Assembly: GCF_014279875.1 (NCBI RefSeq) | Contig: NZ_CP047952.1 | Span: forward strand, 806,001-870,000 | Length of the DNA stretch: 64,000 nucleotides | Direction: 5' to 3' | Origin: Synechococcus sp. MEDNS5 | Lineage (GTDB): Bacteria > Cyanobacteriota > Cyanobacteriia > PCC-6307 > Cyanobiaceae | Shown here: in pieces, positions 9,636-18,197 of the stretch | How the letters are laid out: every line of letters starts with the position of its first letter | How positions within the stretch are numbered: the first letter of the stretch is position 1 | Translations under genes and position numbers: made by a program | The notes under the pieces: model-generated | Told to the model about the DNA's origin: nothing | The model's input: the letters and a program-made list of their open reading frames with translations, nothing else | Database searches by the model: none

Positions 9636-9700
9636 GGAATTGTGCTCAAGCAGCTGAGTGGATTTGATCTACGGTCACACCCGATGTCGCCTTCAGCTCC

Positions 9701-9928
9701 TTGAACAGCACAACCCGGGGAGTGATCTACGTGTCGGTGTGGGTGGTGATCTGGGGCACTGCTTCGTCGCTTGTTGACTGGCTTCTGCTCAATGCCGATC
9801 TTTATGAGACCGGCAGTTTCGGTCAGGTGGCCACCTTTGTCGGCTATGGAGCGGCCGCTGCTGTTCTGGCCGTGAAGACGTCGGGACGATTCTTAAGCAC
9901 TGGTGGTCAGGATGACCCTGAAGCCTGA
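9701..9928 (+). CDS. Small two-helix membrane protein, TTG start
   Basis: 75 residues with two hydrophobic helices, near residues 8-28 (VIYVSVWVVIWGTASSLVDW) and 43-58. No ATG or GTG is available before the first helix, so TTG at 9701 is used. Its end overlaps the convergent rhomboid gene by 22 bases. Function not recognised. Confidence 0.6.
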   Translation: MNSTTRGVIYVSVWVVIWGTASSLVDWLLLNADLYETGSFGQVATFVGYGAAAAVLAVKTSGRFLSTGGQDDPEA

Positions 9929-10446
9929 GGCTCTTTTTGAACGACTTTCGCTGCGATCAGTCCGGCGATGAATCCTGTGGCATGGCCAATCCAGCTCACG
10001 CCAGCGGGTGAAGCCCAGGGCAGAAGTCCGGGCAAGGCACTGCCGAACAGCAACAGCGTGATCAGGCTCAACAGGAGGGCCAGAGGCCGCCGTTCGAGAA
10101 AGCCGATCAACAACAGGTAGCCGATGAGTCCGTACACCACGCCCGAGAGGCCATGGGCTCCGACGGGCCAGAAAAGCCACACCGGGATCTCCATCAGAAT
10201 GACCGCGATCCAAACAGCGACATAGGCCCTGGTGCTGCGTGCCAGCACCAGGTAGCTGAGGGGAAGAAACACCAGGCTGTTGGCGAGCAGATGCCCGAAG
10301 CCCCCATGGCTGAAGGGGGCTGTGAATAGTGACCACCAAGGAGTCCCCGGCCCCATGGCCAGGTTCAAGCGACCGGCGAACACCAGTTGATCGATCAGCT
10401 CCTGGAGCCAGGCGATGCCAAGGAGGATCAGCGGAAGCGCGATCAC
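9907..10446 (-). CDS. Rhomboid-family intramembrane serine protease
   Basis: About 179 residues with six predicted membrane helices. The catalytic Ser is in GAHGLSGVVYG and the catalytic His in WIGHATGFIAG. HGGFGHLLANS, before the catalytic helix, is the typical rhomboid HxxxxHxxxN-type block. It should cleave transmembrane substrates within the membrane. The GTG at 10446 overlaps the upstream stop as GTGA, implying coupling to the SIMPL gene. Confidence 0.88.
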   Translation of the reverse strand: MIALPLILLGIAWLQELIDQLVFAGRLNLAMGPGTPWWSLFTAPFSHGGFGHLLANSLVFLPLSYLVLARSTRAYVAVWIAVILMEIPVWLFWPVGAHGLSGVVYGLIGYLLLIGFLERRPLALLLSLITLLLFGSALPGLLPWASPAGVSWIGHATGFIAGLIAAKVVQKEPQASGSS

Positions 10447-11219
10447 TGCACGCGGAACGTCACACCCATCACTGCGGTGATGTCTTTGTTGATCGTGCGA
10501 GTGTCGTACGAGCCGTAGCGGCCCATGTCCGTTGAGTTCGGAACTGTGATCTGAAACGTGCCCGTATCGGCTTTGGTGATTGCCCCAATTCCGGATCCTG
10601 CCTGCCCTGCAATGGCCACTGCGCGTTTGCGTGCATCGGCTGTGGCTTTGGCGAGCATGTCGACCCGCTTGTCGGCCAATTTTGTGTAGGTGTAGGCGGG
10701 CGGCTGAATTGTGAGCGAGACGCCATCTCCCACCAGTGAACCGATGGATCGGGACACCTTGCTGATGAGGTTCACATCGGGGGTGCTGATGCGGATCGGC
10801 TGCCGGGCCGACCACTCGGTTTTGATCAAGGCCCCGTTCACGCGGTTGCGGATGTCGTTGCTCGACGATTCGAGCACCGCGAGCTGAACCGAGCCATCGG
10901 GGACGCCTTGCGTACGAAGAAACGCCAGTGTTCGCTGAAGATCAGGCTGCACAGCCTGATAAGCGGCCTGCTGGCTTGCTCCGCTGCCTTGAACCACCAC
11001 GGTCCAGTCGGCAAAGTCACTGCGGATGCGTTCTGTGCTGGCTCCCGTCACGGTAATGGTGTCTGCGGCTGTGCGGATCCCTTTCACGGCCACAGCACCG
11101 GCCACCACCAGTCCGGCACTGAGCACCACCATGGGCAGCACCAGCGGAGGTGTCCGGCGGATCCATCCCAGGAGGCCGCTGGCTGGCTCGCGACGGGACC
11201 GGCTTTCTGTTTCGCTCAC
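10443..11219 (-). CDS. SIMPL (DUF541) domain protein, membrane-anchored
   Basis: 258 residues. One membrane helix lies near residues 27-47 (LVLPMVVLSAGLVVAGAVAV). The tail begins TITVTGASTERIRSDFADWTV, the typical SIMPL opening, and includes the later DARKRAVAIAGQAG block. SIMPL proteins form periplasmic oligomers; their role is not settled. It is translationally coupled to the rhomboid gene. Confidence 0.88.
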   Translation of the reverse strand: MSETESRSRREPASGLLGWIRRTPPLVLPMVVLSAGLVVAGAVAVKGIRTAADTITVTGASTERIRSDFADWTVVVQGSGASQQAAYQAVQPDLQRTLAFLRTQGVPDGSVQLAVLESSSNDIRNRVNGALIKTEWSARQPIRISTPDVNLISKVSRSIGSLVGDGVSLTIQPPAYTYTKLADKRVDMLAKATADARKRAVAIAGQAGSGIGAITKADTGTFQITVPNSTDMGRYGSYDTRTINKDITAVMGVTFRVQ

Positions 11220-11333
11220 TGAATATCAGTTGTTCGTATCAAAAACCTAGGGACTGTGGTGTCTCAGGGCATGTCCGCAACGGTCGGAGCTGTGACCGGC
11301 TATGAATCCATCACCGATCTTCTGCATCTCCCC

Positions 11334-12869
11334 ATGACCACCAAAACCGAGGTGATCGTGATTGGCAGCGGCATCGGTGGTTTGTGTTGTGCAGCCCTCT
11401 GTGCCCGTGCTGGCCATGAGGTGCTCCTCCTGGAGGCCCATGGGGCACCCGGTGGTGCTGCCCACGGCTTTCAGCGCCAGGGCTATCACTTCGAATCCGG
11501 TCCATCGCTGTGGAGTGGCCTGGGCCGGTGGCCCAGCAACAATCCTCTCGCTCAGATTCTTCGAGCTCTTGATGAACCGATCGAGGTGATGTCCTATCGG
11601 GACTGGGACGTTCTCTTCCCGGAAGGTCACCTTCGGATCGGCGTCGGCGCAGACGGTTTTGAGCAGGTGGTGCAACAGCTACGTGGTGATGCAGCTTTGG
11701 AGGAATGGAGGCATTTCGCCAGAACGCTGCAGCCGATCGCAGCGGCGGCTGATGCTCTGCCCCTTCTGGCGCTTCCAGCGGGAGGGGGCGATGGAATCGG
11801 GCCCCTACTCAGACGCAGCGGCCGTTTGTTGCCGCATCTTCCGGCTCTTCGGCATCTCAGCGGTGCCTTTGGTCCGCTTGTGGACCGTCATCTGACGGAC
11901 CCCTTCCTGCGGCACTGGGTTGACCTTCTCTGCTTTCTGATCAGCGGGATGCCGATGGCGGATACCAACGCTGCGGCCATGGCCACGCTGTTCGGGGAGT
12001 GGTTTGACCCTGAGGCCTGTCTTGACTTCCCCAAGGGTGGAAGCGCCGGTGTTGTGAACGCCTTGGTGCGGGGCCTGCAAAAGCACGGCGGAACCTTGCG
12101 ACTGGGTGCCCGGGTCAAGCAGATCAGGCTTGATGGCGATCGGGTGATCGGCGTGGAACTCACCAACGGAGAGCAACTGGATGCGGATCATGTTGTGAGC
12201 AATGCCGATGCCTGGAGCACGGCGGCGTTGCTGCCAGAGAACGGAACGTCGCGATGGCGGCAGGACCGTTTGAACACGCCCGCTTGCGGTTCATTCCTGC
12301 ATCTTCATCTTGGTTTCGATGCCGCCGGGTTGGACGACCTGCCGATTCACACCGTTTGGGTTGGGGACTGGGAGCGTGGCATCACAGCGGAGCGCAACGC
12401 GGTGGTGGTGTCAGTTCCATCGGTGCTTGATCCAGGGATGGCCCCTCCCGGTCAGCATGTGTTGCATGCCTACACGCCAGCGAATGAACCCTGGGAGCAC
12501 TGGAGCGGGTTGGATCGATCCACGCCTGACTACGACCGCCAGCGTGCTGATCGCTGTCAGGTGTTCTGGCGTGTGCTGGAGCAGCGCATTCCAGATCTCC
12601 GCAGCCGTTGCCAGGTAGTGATGGAGGGCACGCCGCTGACGCACCGCCATTACCTGTCGGTTCATCACGGCAGCTATGGCCCAGCGCTCTCGGCGGCTCG
12701 GGGATTGTTCCCTGGGGTGCAGACCCCGGTGAAGGGGCTTCTGCAGTGCGGTGCCAGCACGTTTCCTGGAATCGGCATTCCTCCGGTGGCCGCCAGCGGT
12801 GCGATGGCGGCCCATGCCATTACCGGAAAGAGAGCCCAGTCCGAGCTGCTCGAGAGCCTGGCGCTCTGA
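11334..12869 (+). CDS. CrtISO/phytoene-desaturase-like FAD oxidoreductase
   Basis: 511 residues from MTTKTEVIV. The N-terminal dinucleotide motif GSGIGGLCCAALCARAGH is followed by EAHGAPGGAAHGF and HFESGPSLW, as in carotenoid desaturase/isomerase proteins. The C-terminal FAD block is CGASTFPGIGIPPVAASGAMA. It probably oxidises or isomerises a polyene or related lipid. Whether it is a true CrtISO or a paralogue cannot be decided from sequence alone. Confidence 0.85.
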   Translation: MTTKTEVIVIGSGIGGLCCAALCARAGHEVLLLEAHGAPGGAAHGFQRQGYHFESGPSLWSGLGRWPSNNPLAQILRALDEPIEVMSYRDWDVLFPEGHLRIGVGADGFEQVVQQLRGDAALEEWRHFARTLQPIAAAADALPLLALPAGGGDGIGPLLRRSGRLLPHLPALRHLSGAFGPLVDRHLTDPFLRHWVDLLCFLISGMPMADTNAAAMATLFGEWFDPEACLDFPKGGSAGVVNALVRGLQKHGGTLRLGARVKQIRLDGDRVIGVELTNGEQLDADHVVSNADAWSTAALLPENGTSRWRQDRLNTPACGSFLHLHLGFDAAGLDDLPIHTVWVGDWERGITAERNAVVVSVPSVLDPGMAPPGQHVLHAYTPANEPWEHWSGLDRSTPDYDRQRADRCQVFWRVLEQRIPDLRSRCQVVMEGTPLTHRHYLSVHHGSYGPALSAARGLFPGVQTPVKGLLQCGASTFPGIGIPPVAASGAMAAHAITGKRAQSELLESLAL

Positions 12870-12884
12870 CGCTCTTGGTCCGTC

Positions 12885-12983
12885 TCAGTGGGTGCGACGG
12901 CCTCTAGCCAGCACAGCTAGCACGGTCGGGCCACCCAGAAGAACTCCTCCGGCCGCTGCAATCGCTACGGCGACCAGCTGCAA
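12885..12983 (-). CDS. Psb30/Ycf12-like single-helix peptide, TTG start
   Basis: 32 residues with a single membrane helix followed by GGPTVLAVLARGRR, comparable to the GP-x(4)-LL-x-RRG end of Psb30, a photosystem II subunit of about 33 residues. TTG at 12983 is preceded by GGGAG at good spacing; a GTG at 13028 would give 47 residues. The match is short, so the assignment is tentative. Confidence 0.45.
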   Translation of the reverse strand: MQLVAVAIAAAGGVLLGGPTVLAVLARGRRTH

Positions 12984-13059
12984 GGGATCTCCCGCGCACT
13001 TGCGCCGAATTGCCCTGGTGTGACGCACTTTCCCGTTTCTTTCTCTAGGTTCCGCCCGG

Positions 13060-13746
13060 ATGTCAGCGGGCAGTGCAGTGGTCGTTCAGGTTCTCAGTGC
13101 CAACGAGCGCTACAAGTTGGATGGCAGTGATGATGCTCTCTTCTACAGCGAACCCCGGTTCGTTCAGCACCTCGATGGCGGCTTCAGAGGGCGACTGACC
13201 CAGCTCTACAGCGAACGCATCCCCACATGTGCCGTGGTGCTTGATCTGATGAGCAGCTGGGTGAGCCACCTTCCCGACGATCAGCGTTACGAGCAGGTCA
13301 TCGGCCATGGCCTCAACGCCCAGGAGTTGCAGGCCAATCCCCGCCTCGATCGTCATTGGGTGCAGAACCTCAACCAGTCGCAGGTGTTGCCTCTTGAAGA
13401 CAGCAGCGTCGACTGCACTTTGATCGTGGCGGGATGGCAATACCTGCAGCAACCGGAAGCCATTGCCGAGGAGCTTTTCCGGATCACCCGCCCCAATGGC
13501 CAGGTGATCGTGGCGTTCAGCAATCGCATGTTTTTCACCAAAGCTCCCCAGATCTGGACCGATGGTGCCGATGGCGATCATCTTCGCTACGTCGCTGAGG
13601 TGCTGATGGCTCAGGGATGGCCCAAGCCGGAACTGATTGCGGAGGAAACCCCCAAGCCTGGGCCCATGGGATGGGTTGGCGGCAAGGGCGACCCCTTCTT
13701 TGCGGTGATTGCCACCAAACCCTTGCCGTCAGCTGTCTCCCTCTGA
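13060..13746 (+). CDS. SAM-dependent methyltransferase-like protein
   Basis: 228 residues. VVLDLMSSWVSHLP occupies the place of the usual SAM-binding E/DxGxG loop but lacks the glycines. LPLEDSSVDCTLIVAGWQYL and EELFRITRPNGQVIVAFSNRM match class I methyltransferase motifs after strand 4 and strand 5. Its cofactor site may be altered. The substrate is unknown. The end overlaps the convergent gene by 18 bases. Confidence 0.75.
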   Translation: MSAGSAVVVQVLSANERYKLDGSDDALFYSEPRFVQHLDGGFRGRLTQLYSERIPTCAVVLDLMSSWVSHLPDDQRYEQVIGHGLNAQELQANPRLDRHWVQNLNQSQVLPLEDSSVDCTLIVAGWQYLQQPEAIAEELFRITRPNGQVIVAFSNRMFFTKAPQIWTDGADGDHLRYVAEVLMAQGWPKPELIAEETPKPGPMGWVGGKGDPFFAVIATKPLPSAVSL

Positions 13747-13959
13747 GGCGTCAGGGGGAATCGACTGCCAGCCACTGTCCCAGCGCGACCGGTCGCGGAG
13801 CTCGCTCCAGCTGAGGCGAAGCCGAATCTCAGGAGTGAGAACGGAACTCAGCTCCACCCATCGCTCGGCTCCCCGCCCTCCCTGGAGCACCAGGCGGAAG
13901 TGGCGTCGTCCCTCCCTCGGAGTGCGGCTTGTCCATGCCTTGGCTGCTTTCCAGCTCAC
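13729..13959 (-). CDS. Small tryptophan-rich protein, TIGR02450-like
   Basis: 76 residues with five Trp. The layout KAWTSRTPREGRRHFRLV, then WVELSSVLTPEIRLRLSW and WDSGWQSI, resembles the short Trp-rich TIGR02450 family. Function unknown. Convergent with the methyltransferase gene and overlapping it slightly. Confidence 0.7.
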   Translation of the reverse strand: MSWKAAKAWTSRTPREGRRHFRLVLQGGRGAERWVELSSVLTPEIRLRLSWSELRDRSRWDSGWQSIPPDASEGDS

Positions 13960-13986
13960 CTAGCGTTAACTGATTGCTCGTAGACC

Positions 13987-14565
13987 ATGATGCCGCTGCT
14001 TTGGGGTCGCCTGCTGGTGCCCGTGGTCAGCAGCCTGGCCTTGCTGGGGTCAGCTGGGGTTCTGGAGTGCACCCATCTACGGGTCGCCTCCGCCCAAACA
14101 GCCTCCTCTCAAACAGCCTCCGCCCAAACAGCCTCCGCCCAAACAGCCTCCGCAAACACCCAGGCCCTGAAGGGTTACATCCGCCAGTGGGTGTCGCCGA
14201 TGACGGTTGCGGAGACGGTGCAACGTCTGCGTGCCGGCCTGATCCAGCGGGGGTTTCAGATTCGGGCTGAGCTGAACCACCAGCGCATGGCTCGCAACCA
14301 GGGGCGGCGGATCCCGGCCAACACGGCCTTGCTCGTCAGCAAACCTTCCCTCGACGCCGTGGTGATGGCCGCCAATCCGCTCGCCAATCTGTTCATACCG
14401 TTCACCATCGCCGTATGGGATCAGTCGGGAACCACTCGGATCGGCTACTGGGATCCCCAAACGGATATCGCCGCATTGCTGGAGATCAAGGAGGGAGAGG
14501 CTGCTGCAGCCTTGGCAGACTTGCAGGAGATCCTGGTTGATGTGATCAAGGAGACCCTGCCATGA
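13987..14565 (+). CDS. Secreted DUF302-like protein with TASAQ repeats
   Basis: 192 residues. Signal-like N-terminus (LLVPVVSSLALLGSAGVLE), then a short repeat TASSQ-TASAQ-TASAQ-TASAN, then a DUF302-type domain (TVAETVQRLRAGLIQRGFQI, and later LFIPFTIAVWDQSG). DUF302 has no fixed function. The ATGA overlap with the next gene indicates translational coupling. Confidence 0.75.
   Translation: MMPLLWGRLLVPVVSSLALLGSAGVLECTHLRVASAQTASSQTASAQTASAQTASANTQALKGYIRQWVSPMTVAETVQRLRAGLIQRGFQIRAELNHQRMARNQGRRIPANTALLVSKPSLDAVVMAANPLANLFIPFTIAVWDQSGTTRIGYWDPQTDIAALLEIKEGEAAAALADLQEILVDVIKETLP
14095..14154. repeat. Four 15-bp tandem repeats inside a coding region
   Basis: Four near-identical 15-base units at 14095, 14110, 14125 and 14140. 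The phase is a multiple of three, so gain or loss of units changes the linker by five residues without a frameshift. A 9-base partial copy precedes them. Confidence 0.9.
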
Positions 14566-15266
14566 GCCCACGCACGATCGCCATCAGTGGAGCGTCTGGC
14601 AAGACCGGGTTTCGAATCGCCGAAGAGGTGCTGGCCGCCGGAGATCAACCGCGGCTGCTGCTGCGCGCCGACTCACAGATCCCCGCTTCCCTGGAGGGTT
14701 GTGAGCAGCACCGTTTGAGCTTGCTGGACCCCTCCGCCCTGGATCACGCCCTCCTTGGCGCGGATGCTCTCGTGATCGCCACCGGAGCGCGGCCGTCTGT
14801 GGATCTCACCGGTCCGATGCGCGTGGATGCCTGGGGTGTGCAGCGGCAGCTGGAGAGTTGCCAACGGGTGGGTCTGCGCCGTGTGGTGCTGGTGAGCTCC
14901 CTCTGCAGCGGACGCTGGCGCCATCCACTCAACTTGTTCGGGCTGATTCTGGTGTGGAAGCGCGTGGGGGAACGCAGTCTTGAACGCAGCGGCTTGGACT
15001 GGACCGTGATCCGCCCGGGGGGGCTGTCGGAACGGGAGGAGGCGCTCGAGAGTGAGGGCGTTTTCTGGACAGGGCCGGATCAACAGGAGAGTCAATCCAT
15101 CCCCCGTCGCTTGGTGGCGCGTTGCTGCCTTGAGGCATTGAATACTCAGGGATCGATTGGCCGGATCCTTGAGGTCACCAGCAACGCCGAGCAACCCCCC
15201 CAACCGTTGTCAGAGGTGCTGTTGAGTATCGATGCCTACGGCGCTGCTGCGTCGACCGCGCGATAA
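14562..15266 (+). CDS. NAD(P)-binding atypical SDR (NmrA-like)
   Basis: 234 residues. ISGASGKTGFRIAEEVLAAG is the dinucleotide-binding loop. ADALVIATGARP, RRVVLVSSLCSG and LDWTVIRPGGL follow the atypical SDR5 pattern. In cyanobacteria and plants such proteins include pigment-related or chaperone-like members. The active-site Tyr-x3-Lys is not obvious, so it may bind rather than reduce. Overlaps the upstream gene by 4 bases. Confidence 0.82.
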   Translation: MSPRTIAISGASGKTGFRIAEEVLAAGDQPRLLLRADSQIPASLEGCEQHRLSLLDPSALDHALLGADALVIATGARPSVDLTGPMRVDAWGVQRQLESCQRVGLRRVVLVSSLCSGRWRHPLNLFGLILVWKRVGERSLERSGLDWTVIRPGGLSEREEALESEGVFWTGPDQQESQSIPRRLVARCCLEALNTQGSIGRILEVTSNAEQPPQPLSEVLLSIDAYGAAASTAR

Positions 15267-15312
15267 AGAACGCGTCGGAGGGCATTGCTCTGGGACGCCA
15301 ATCGGGAGATCC

Positions 15313-15338
15313 AAGACGGGCCGCCACCCGTCTTTTTT
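15313..15338 (+). terminator. Rho-independent terminator after the SDR gene
   Basis: A perfect 8-bp stem (15313-15320 with 15327-15334), a 6-base loop and a T-run. It lies 47 bases after the SDR stop and only 31 bases before the next start codon. Confidence 0.9.
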
Positions 15339-15369
15339 ATTCAGACTCTCCGCAGAGAATGGCGAGCTC

Positions 15370-16485
15370 ATGGCTGATGTGGATCTGGCGGTGATCGGTG
15401 CGGGGCTTTCGGCCTGTGCTCTGGCGTCGGCTCTTCGCCGCAACCAAACAGTCGATTCCCTGGTGATCCTCGAGGCTGGACGCGGGCCGGGAGGTCGTTG
15501 TGCAACGCGACGCCGGCGGGATGATGGCCTCTGGCGGCTGGACCATGGCGCGCCGACCCTCAGCTTCAGCGCTGCACCGCAGGGACGCTTGGGCGCGCTT
15601 GTCGACGATCTTTGTGATCGCGGGGTTCTGGCGCCGGATGCTGCTCCTGTGGTCGGTCTCGATGGGGAAGGCGCGCTGTGTGAGCCTCCCGCTCATCCGT
15701 TGCTTTGCGGTCCGCGCTGGCGTGGCCAGCCCACCATGGCTGCCGTGGCCGAAACGCTGTTGGCCGACGCCGGAGACGCTGTGTTCACCAGCTTCGGGGA
15801 GCGGATCAGCAAGCTCAGCTGGGAGGACGGACGTTGGTTGCTGCCTGGCGGCTGGCGGGCACACACGCTGGTGCTGAGTGGAACACTGCTGGCCCATCCG
15901 CGCTCGCTGGCGATGCTGGGCTGGCCAGATGTTCCATTGCGCAGCGCGGTGGCCGTTGGGGTCGATCCCGGCCTTGATGCAGCTCTGGAGTCGATTGCCG
16001 TGATGACGGCCAGCGTGCGCTGGAACCTGATGCTGGAGTTGCCTCCGGTCACCGGTGATCCGCTCCCTCGACAGATCTGGCTCACAGAGGAGGTCCAGGA
16101 TCGCTGCGGTGTCGAACGGCTGGTCCTGCACCAACAGAGCGATGGCCGCCTCGGCTTGGTGGTGCATGGCCTCGATGATGGTGCTGAGATCAGGCCAGAC
16201 ACCCAACCGGATCTGCTGGTGCATCACGAGAAGCGCTTGCTGGCGGCCTTGCCCCAGCTGCTTGTGCCTTGGCCTGCCTTGCAGGCGGCACTTCCCGAGG
16301 CGCGCAGCCTCGGGGTGATGCGCTGGGGTGCGGCGCAACCCCTTGACCATGCGTTGCCCAGGCATCTGCAGTGGTGTCCGCAGGCCCGGGTGGGGTTCTG
16401 TGGCGACTGGATCGACGGTGCAGGCTTCGGGATGGCGGAGGGCGCTCTGCAGAGTGCGCTGGAATTGGCAGAAATGCTGCAGTGA
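15370..16485 (+). CDS. Renalase-like FAD/NAD(P) oxidoreductase
   Basis: 371 residues from MADVDLAVIG. The FAD motif is AVIGAGLSACALASALRR, followed by EAGRGPGGRCATRR, the characteristic second block of the renalase/amine-oxidase family. The C-terminal FAD block is FCGDWIDGAGFGMAEGALQSA. Substrate unknown. The reading frame is open back to 15232, but the start after the terminator fits the family. Confidence 0.85.
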   Translation: MADVDLAVIGAGLSACALASALRRNQTVDSLVILEAGRGPGGRCATRRRRDDGLWRLDHGAPTLSFSAAPQGRLGALVDDLCDRGVLAPDAAPVVGLDGEGALCEPPAHPLLCGPRWRGQPTMAAVAETLLADAGDAVFTSFGERISKLSWEDGRWLLPGGWRAHTLVLSGTLLAHPRSLAMLGWPDVPLRSAVAVGVDPGLDAALESIAVMTASVRWNLMLELPPVTGDPLPRQIWLTEEVQDRCGVERLVLHQQSDGRLGLVVHGLDDGAEIRPDTQPDLLVHHEKRLLAALPQLLVPWPALQAALPEARSLGVMRWGAAQPLDHALPRHLQWCPQARVGFCGDWIDGAGFGMAEGALQSALELAEMLQ

Positions 16486-16607
16486 TGCGTCCGATTGCCG
16501 AAGCAGCGCTCAGATTTGTTTCATCAGCTAAAAAAAACCCCGAAATTGTTCGCTGATGCTGGCTGTGTTCCCGATTGCGCGTCAGAACTGAGGAAAGGCT
16601 TCTTTCC

Positions 16608-16769
16608 ATGCGATCGCACTTTCAGCCTGTTCGGCCTCATGCCAGCGTCCACGACGACGACCCCTGCCAGTGCGCTGCCTGCGTGGCCTTTCGAGGTCGC
16701 CTGCAGGCCATGGTTTTGTCGGCACCGGGGAGATCGATATCGAGGCGTCCCAGCGCCGAACAACGCTGA
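16608..16769 (+). CDS. Small Cys-containing hypothetical protein
   Basis: 53 residues from MRSHFQPVRP. It has a possible metal site CQCAAC in its middle. GGAAAGG lies about 10 bases before the ATG. The opposite strand is also open here, so it is a moderate call. Confidence 0.45.
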   Translation: MRSHFQPVRPHASVHDDDPCQCAACVAFRGRLQAMVLSAPGRSISRRPSAEQR

Positions 16770-16780
16770 GCGTTGGAGAG

Positions 16781-17200
16781 TCATGGTTTGTTGAAGCCTT
16801 GATTCTCCAAACCCTGGGCCAGGGTCTGCAGGCGCTGACCGTTCACTCCAAGGTCGGAGTCACCCAAGCGTGAAACAGATCGGGCTTCGAGCAGTTCGGG
16901 GGCGGCTGCATTGAGCTCTAGATCATCGACAAAGCCGAAGATGCGGCTGCTGAAGGTGGCATGGAGGTAGCCATCCTCCCGATTGATCACCTCAGCCTGC
17001 GGTGTTGATTCGATCAGTGTGGTGAGGCTCTCCAGTGCTGCGCTGGAATCCGTCACCGCCCAGTCGAACCGCGCGCAGTGCGCGGGCCCGGGGCAGGGGC
17101 TGAGGTGACCGCCGTGAACTCCAAGATCCTCCGGGACAGGGCCCACCAAATGAAACAGGGCGAGAACCAGGGGTAGGGCGAAGAGAGCGAACGAGGGCAT
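16781..17200 (-). CDS. DUF1499 protein
   Basis: 139 residues with an N-terminal hydrophobic segment (FALFALPLVLALFHLV). The DUF1499 pattern is clear: CPGPAHCARF, DGYLHATFSSRIFGFVDDLE and RSVSRLGDSDLGVNGQR. Cyanobacterial members are found at the thylakoid or periplasm, but the function is unknown. It is downstream of the bestrophin gene on the same strand, 26 bases away. Confidence 0.85.
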   Translation of the reverse strand: MPSFALFALPLVLALFHLVGPVPEDLGVHGGHLSPCPGPAHCARFDWAVTDSSAALESLTTLIESTPQAEVINREDGYLHATFSSRIFGFVDDLELNAAAPELLEARSVSRLGDSDLGVNGQRLQTLAQGLENQGFNKP

Positions 17201-17226
17201 GACGTAAGGGGGAGCGGGTGGGCGGC

Positions 17227-18159
17227 TCAGGTCCAGCGCACTGGATCCTTGGAGTTCAGATGCTGCACATGGTCAGTGTCACCATCGAGAAGATCGCGGC
17301 TGATCGTGAGGCAGATGCTGTCGAGCGGGAGGGAGAAGCTGCTGCCGTCAGCGTCGAAGGGACCCTCGACATAGGCGCCAATGCGTTCCGCCATGAGAAA
17401 CAGCAGCACGATCAACACTCCACTGATCGGGATTCGGGACTCGGGCCCGAGGTCGTGAAAGTACAGGAGCAGAAGCAGTCCGAACAGCCAGGTGAGCAAG
17501 CGCACGAAGACGTCGTAAGACGCGGGCAGCGGCGTGTTGCGGATCCGTTCCAATCCGCCGATGGCATCGGTGCAGGCATTGGCCACTTGCATCAGCTGCA
17601 TGCGTCCGAAACTGTCGATGTGCCCGTGCTGATGTAGGGCCCGGATCCACTCGGCCCGCTGCAGACCGAGCTGGCGCAGGCTGCTGCTGCGGGGCAGCTT
17701 GAGGCCATCGAGAAGCTGCCCTTGCAGCTCCCTGAGCTCCCGGTGCCAGAAGTTTCGCAGCTGGAAATTCAGCTGCCACACCAGAGCCACCTGCAACTGC
17801 AGAAGCTGGCGTTCCTGTTTGTTGTTGATTCGGTCGCTGCTCATGTGGGCGCGGAGGGTGTCGGACCAGCTCCGGCTCACATTCACGATCGATCCCCAAA
17901 GTTTCCTCGCTTCCCACCAGCGCCCGATGGCCTGGGTGTTGCGGAAGCCAATGAAGATCGAGGCCGCGATGCCGAGAATCCTCACCACATCGCCATCGGC
18001 TGTCCAGCCTCCGGGAATCACCTCGCTTTCGATCAGCACCGCAATTGTGAGCAGCAGCAGCAACTCCAGGCGCATGCGTTTCATCAGCTGCAGCAGCACC
18101 AGGGAATAGTCCCGGCGCCGGGTGCTGGGCGGATGGCCGTAGTCCCCGAGTTCAATCAT
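17227..18159 (-). CDS. Bestrophin-like (UPF0187) membrane protein
   Basis: 310 residues. The hydrophobic N-terminal third (LELLLLLTIAVLIESEV, ILGIAASIFIGFRNTQAIGR) and the following WWEARKLWGSIVN are typical of bestrophin homologues. Two more helices follow near residues 225-260. In phototrophs related proteins can be chloride/bicarbonate channels at thylakoids; the transported ion here is an inference. Confidence 0.87.
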   Translation of the reverse strand: MIELGDYGHPPSTRRRDYSLVLLQLMKRMRLELLLLLTIAVLIESEVIPGGWTADGDVVRILGIAASIFIGFRNTQAIGRWWEARKLWGSIVNVSRSWSDTLRAHMSSDRINNKQERQLLQLQVALVWQLNFQLRNFWHRELRELQGQLLDGLKLPRSSSLRQLGLQRAEWIRALHQHGHIDSFGRMQLMQVANACTDAIGGLERIRNTPLPASYDVFVRLLTWLFGLLLLLYFHDLGPESRIPISGVLIVLLFLMAERIGAYVEGPFDADGSSFSLPLDSICLTISRDLLDGDTDHVQHLNSKDPVRWT

Positions 18160-18197
18160 TGCTTTGAAGTCACAGACGTTGCTCCGAGACAGCGATC

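Noticed and set aside
15337-16365. 342-residue open frame opposite the renalase-like gene
   Set aside because: The plus strand contains the FAD motifs. The minus frame is a by-product of high G+C.
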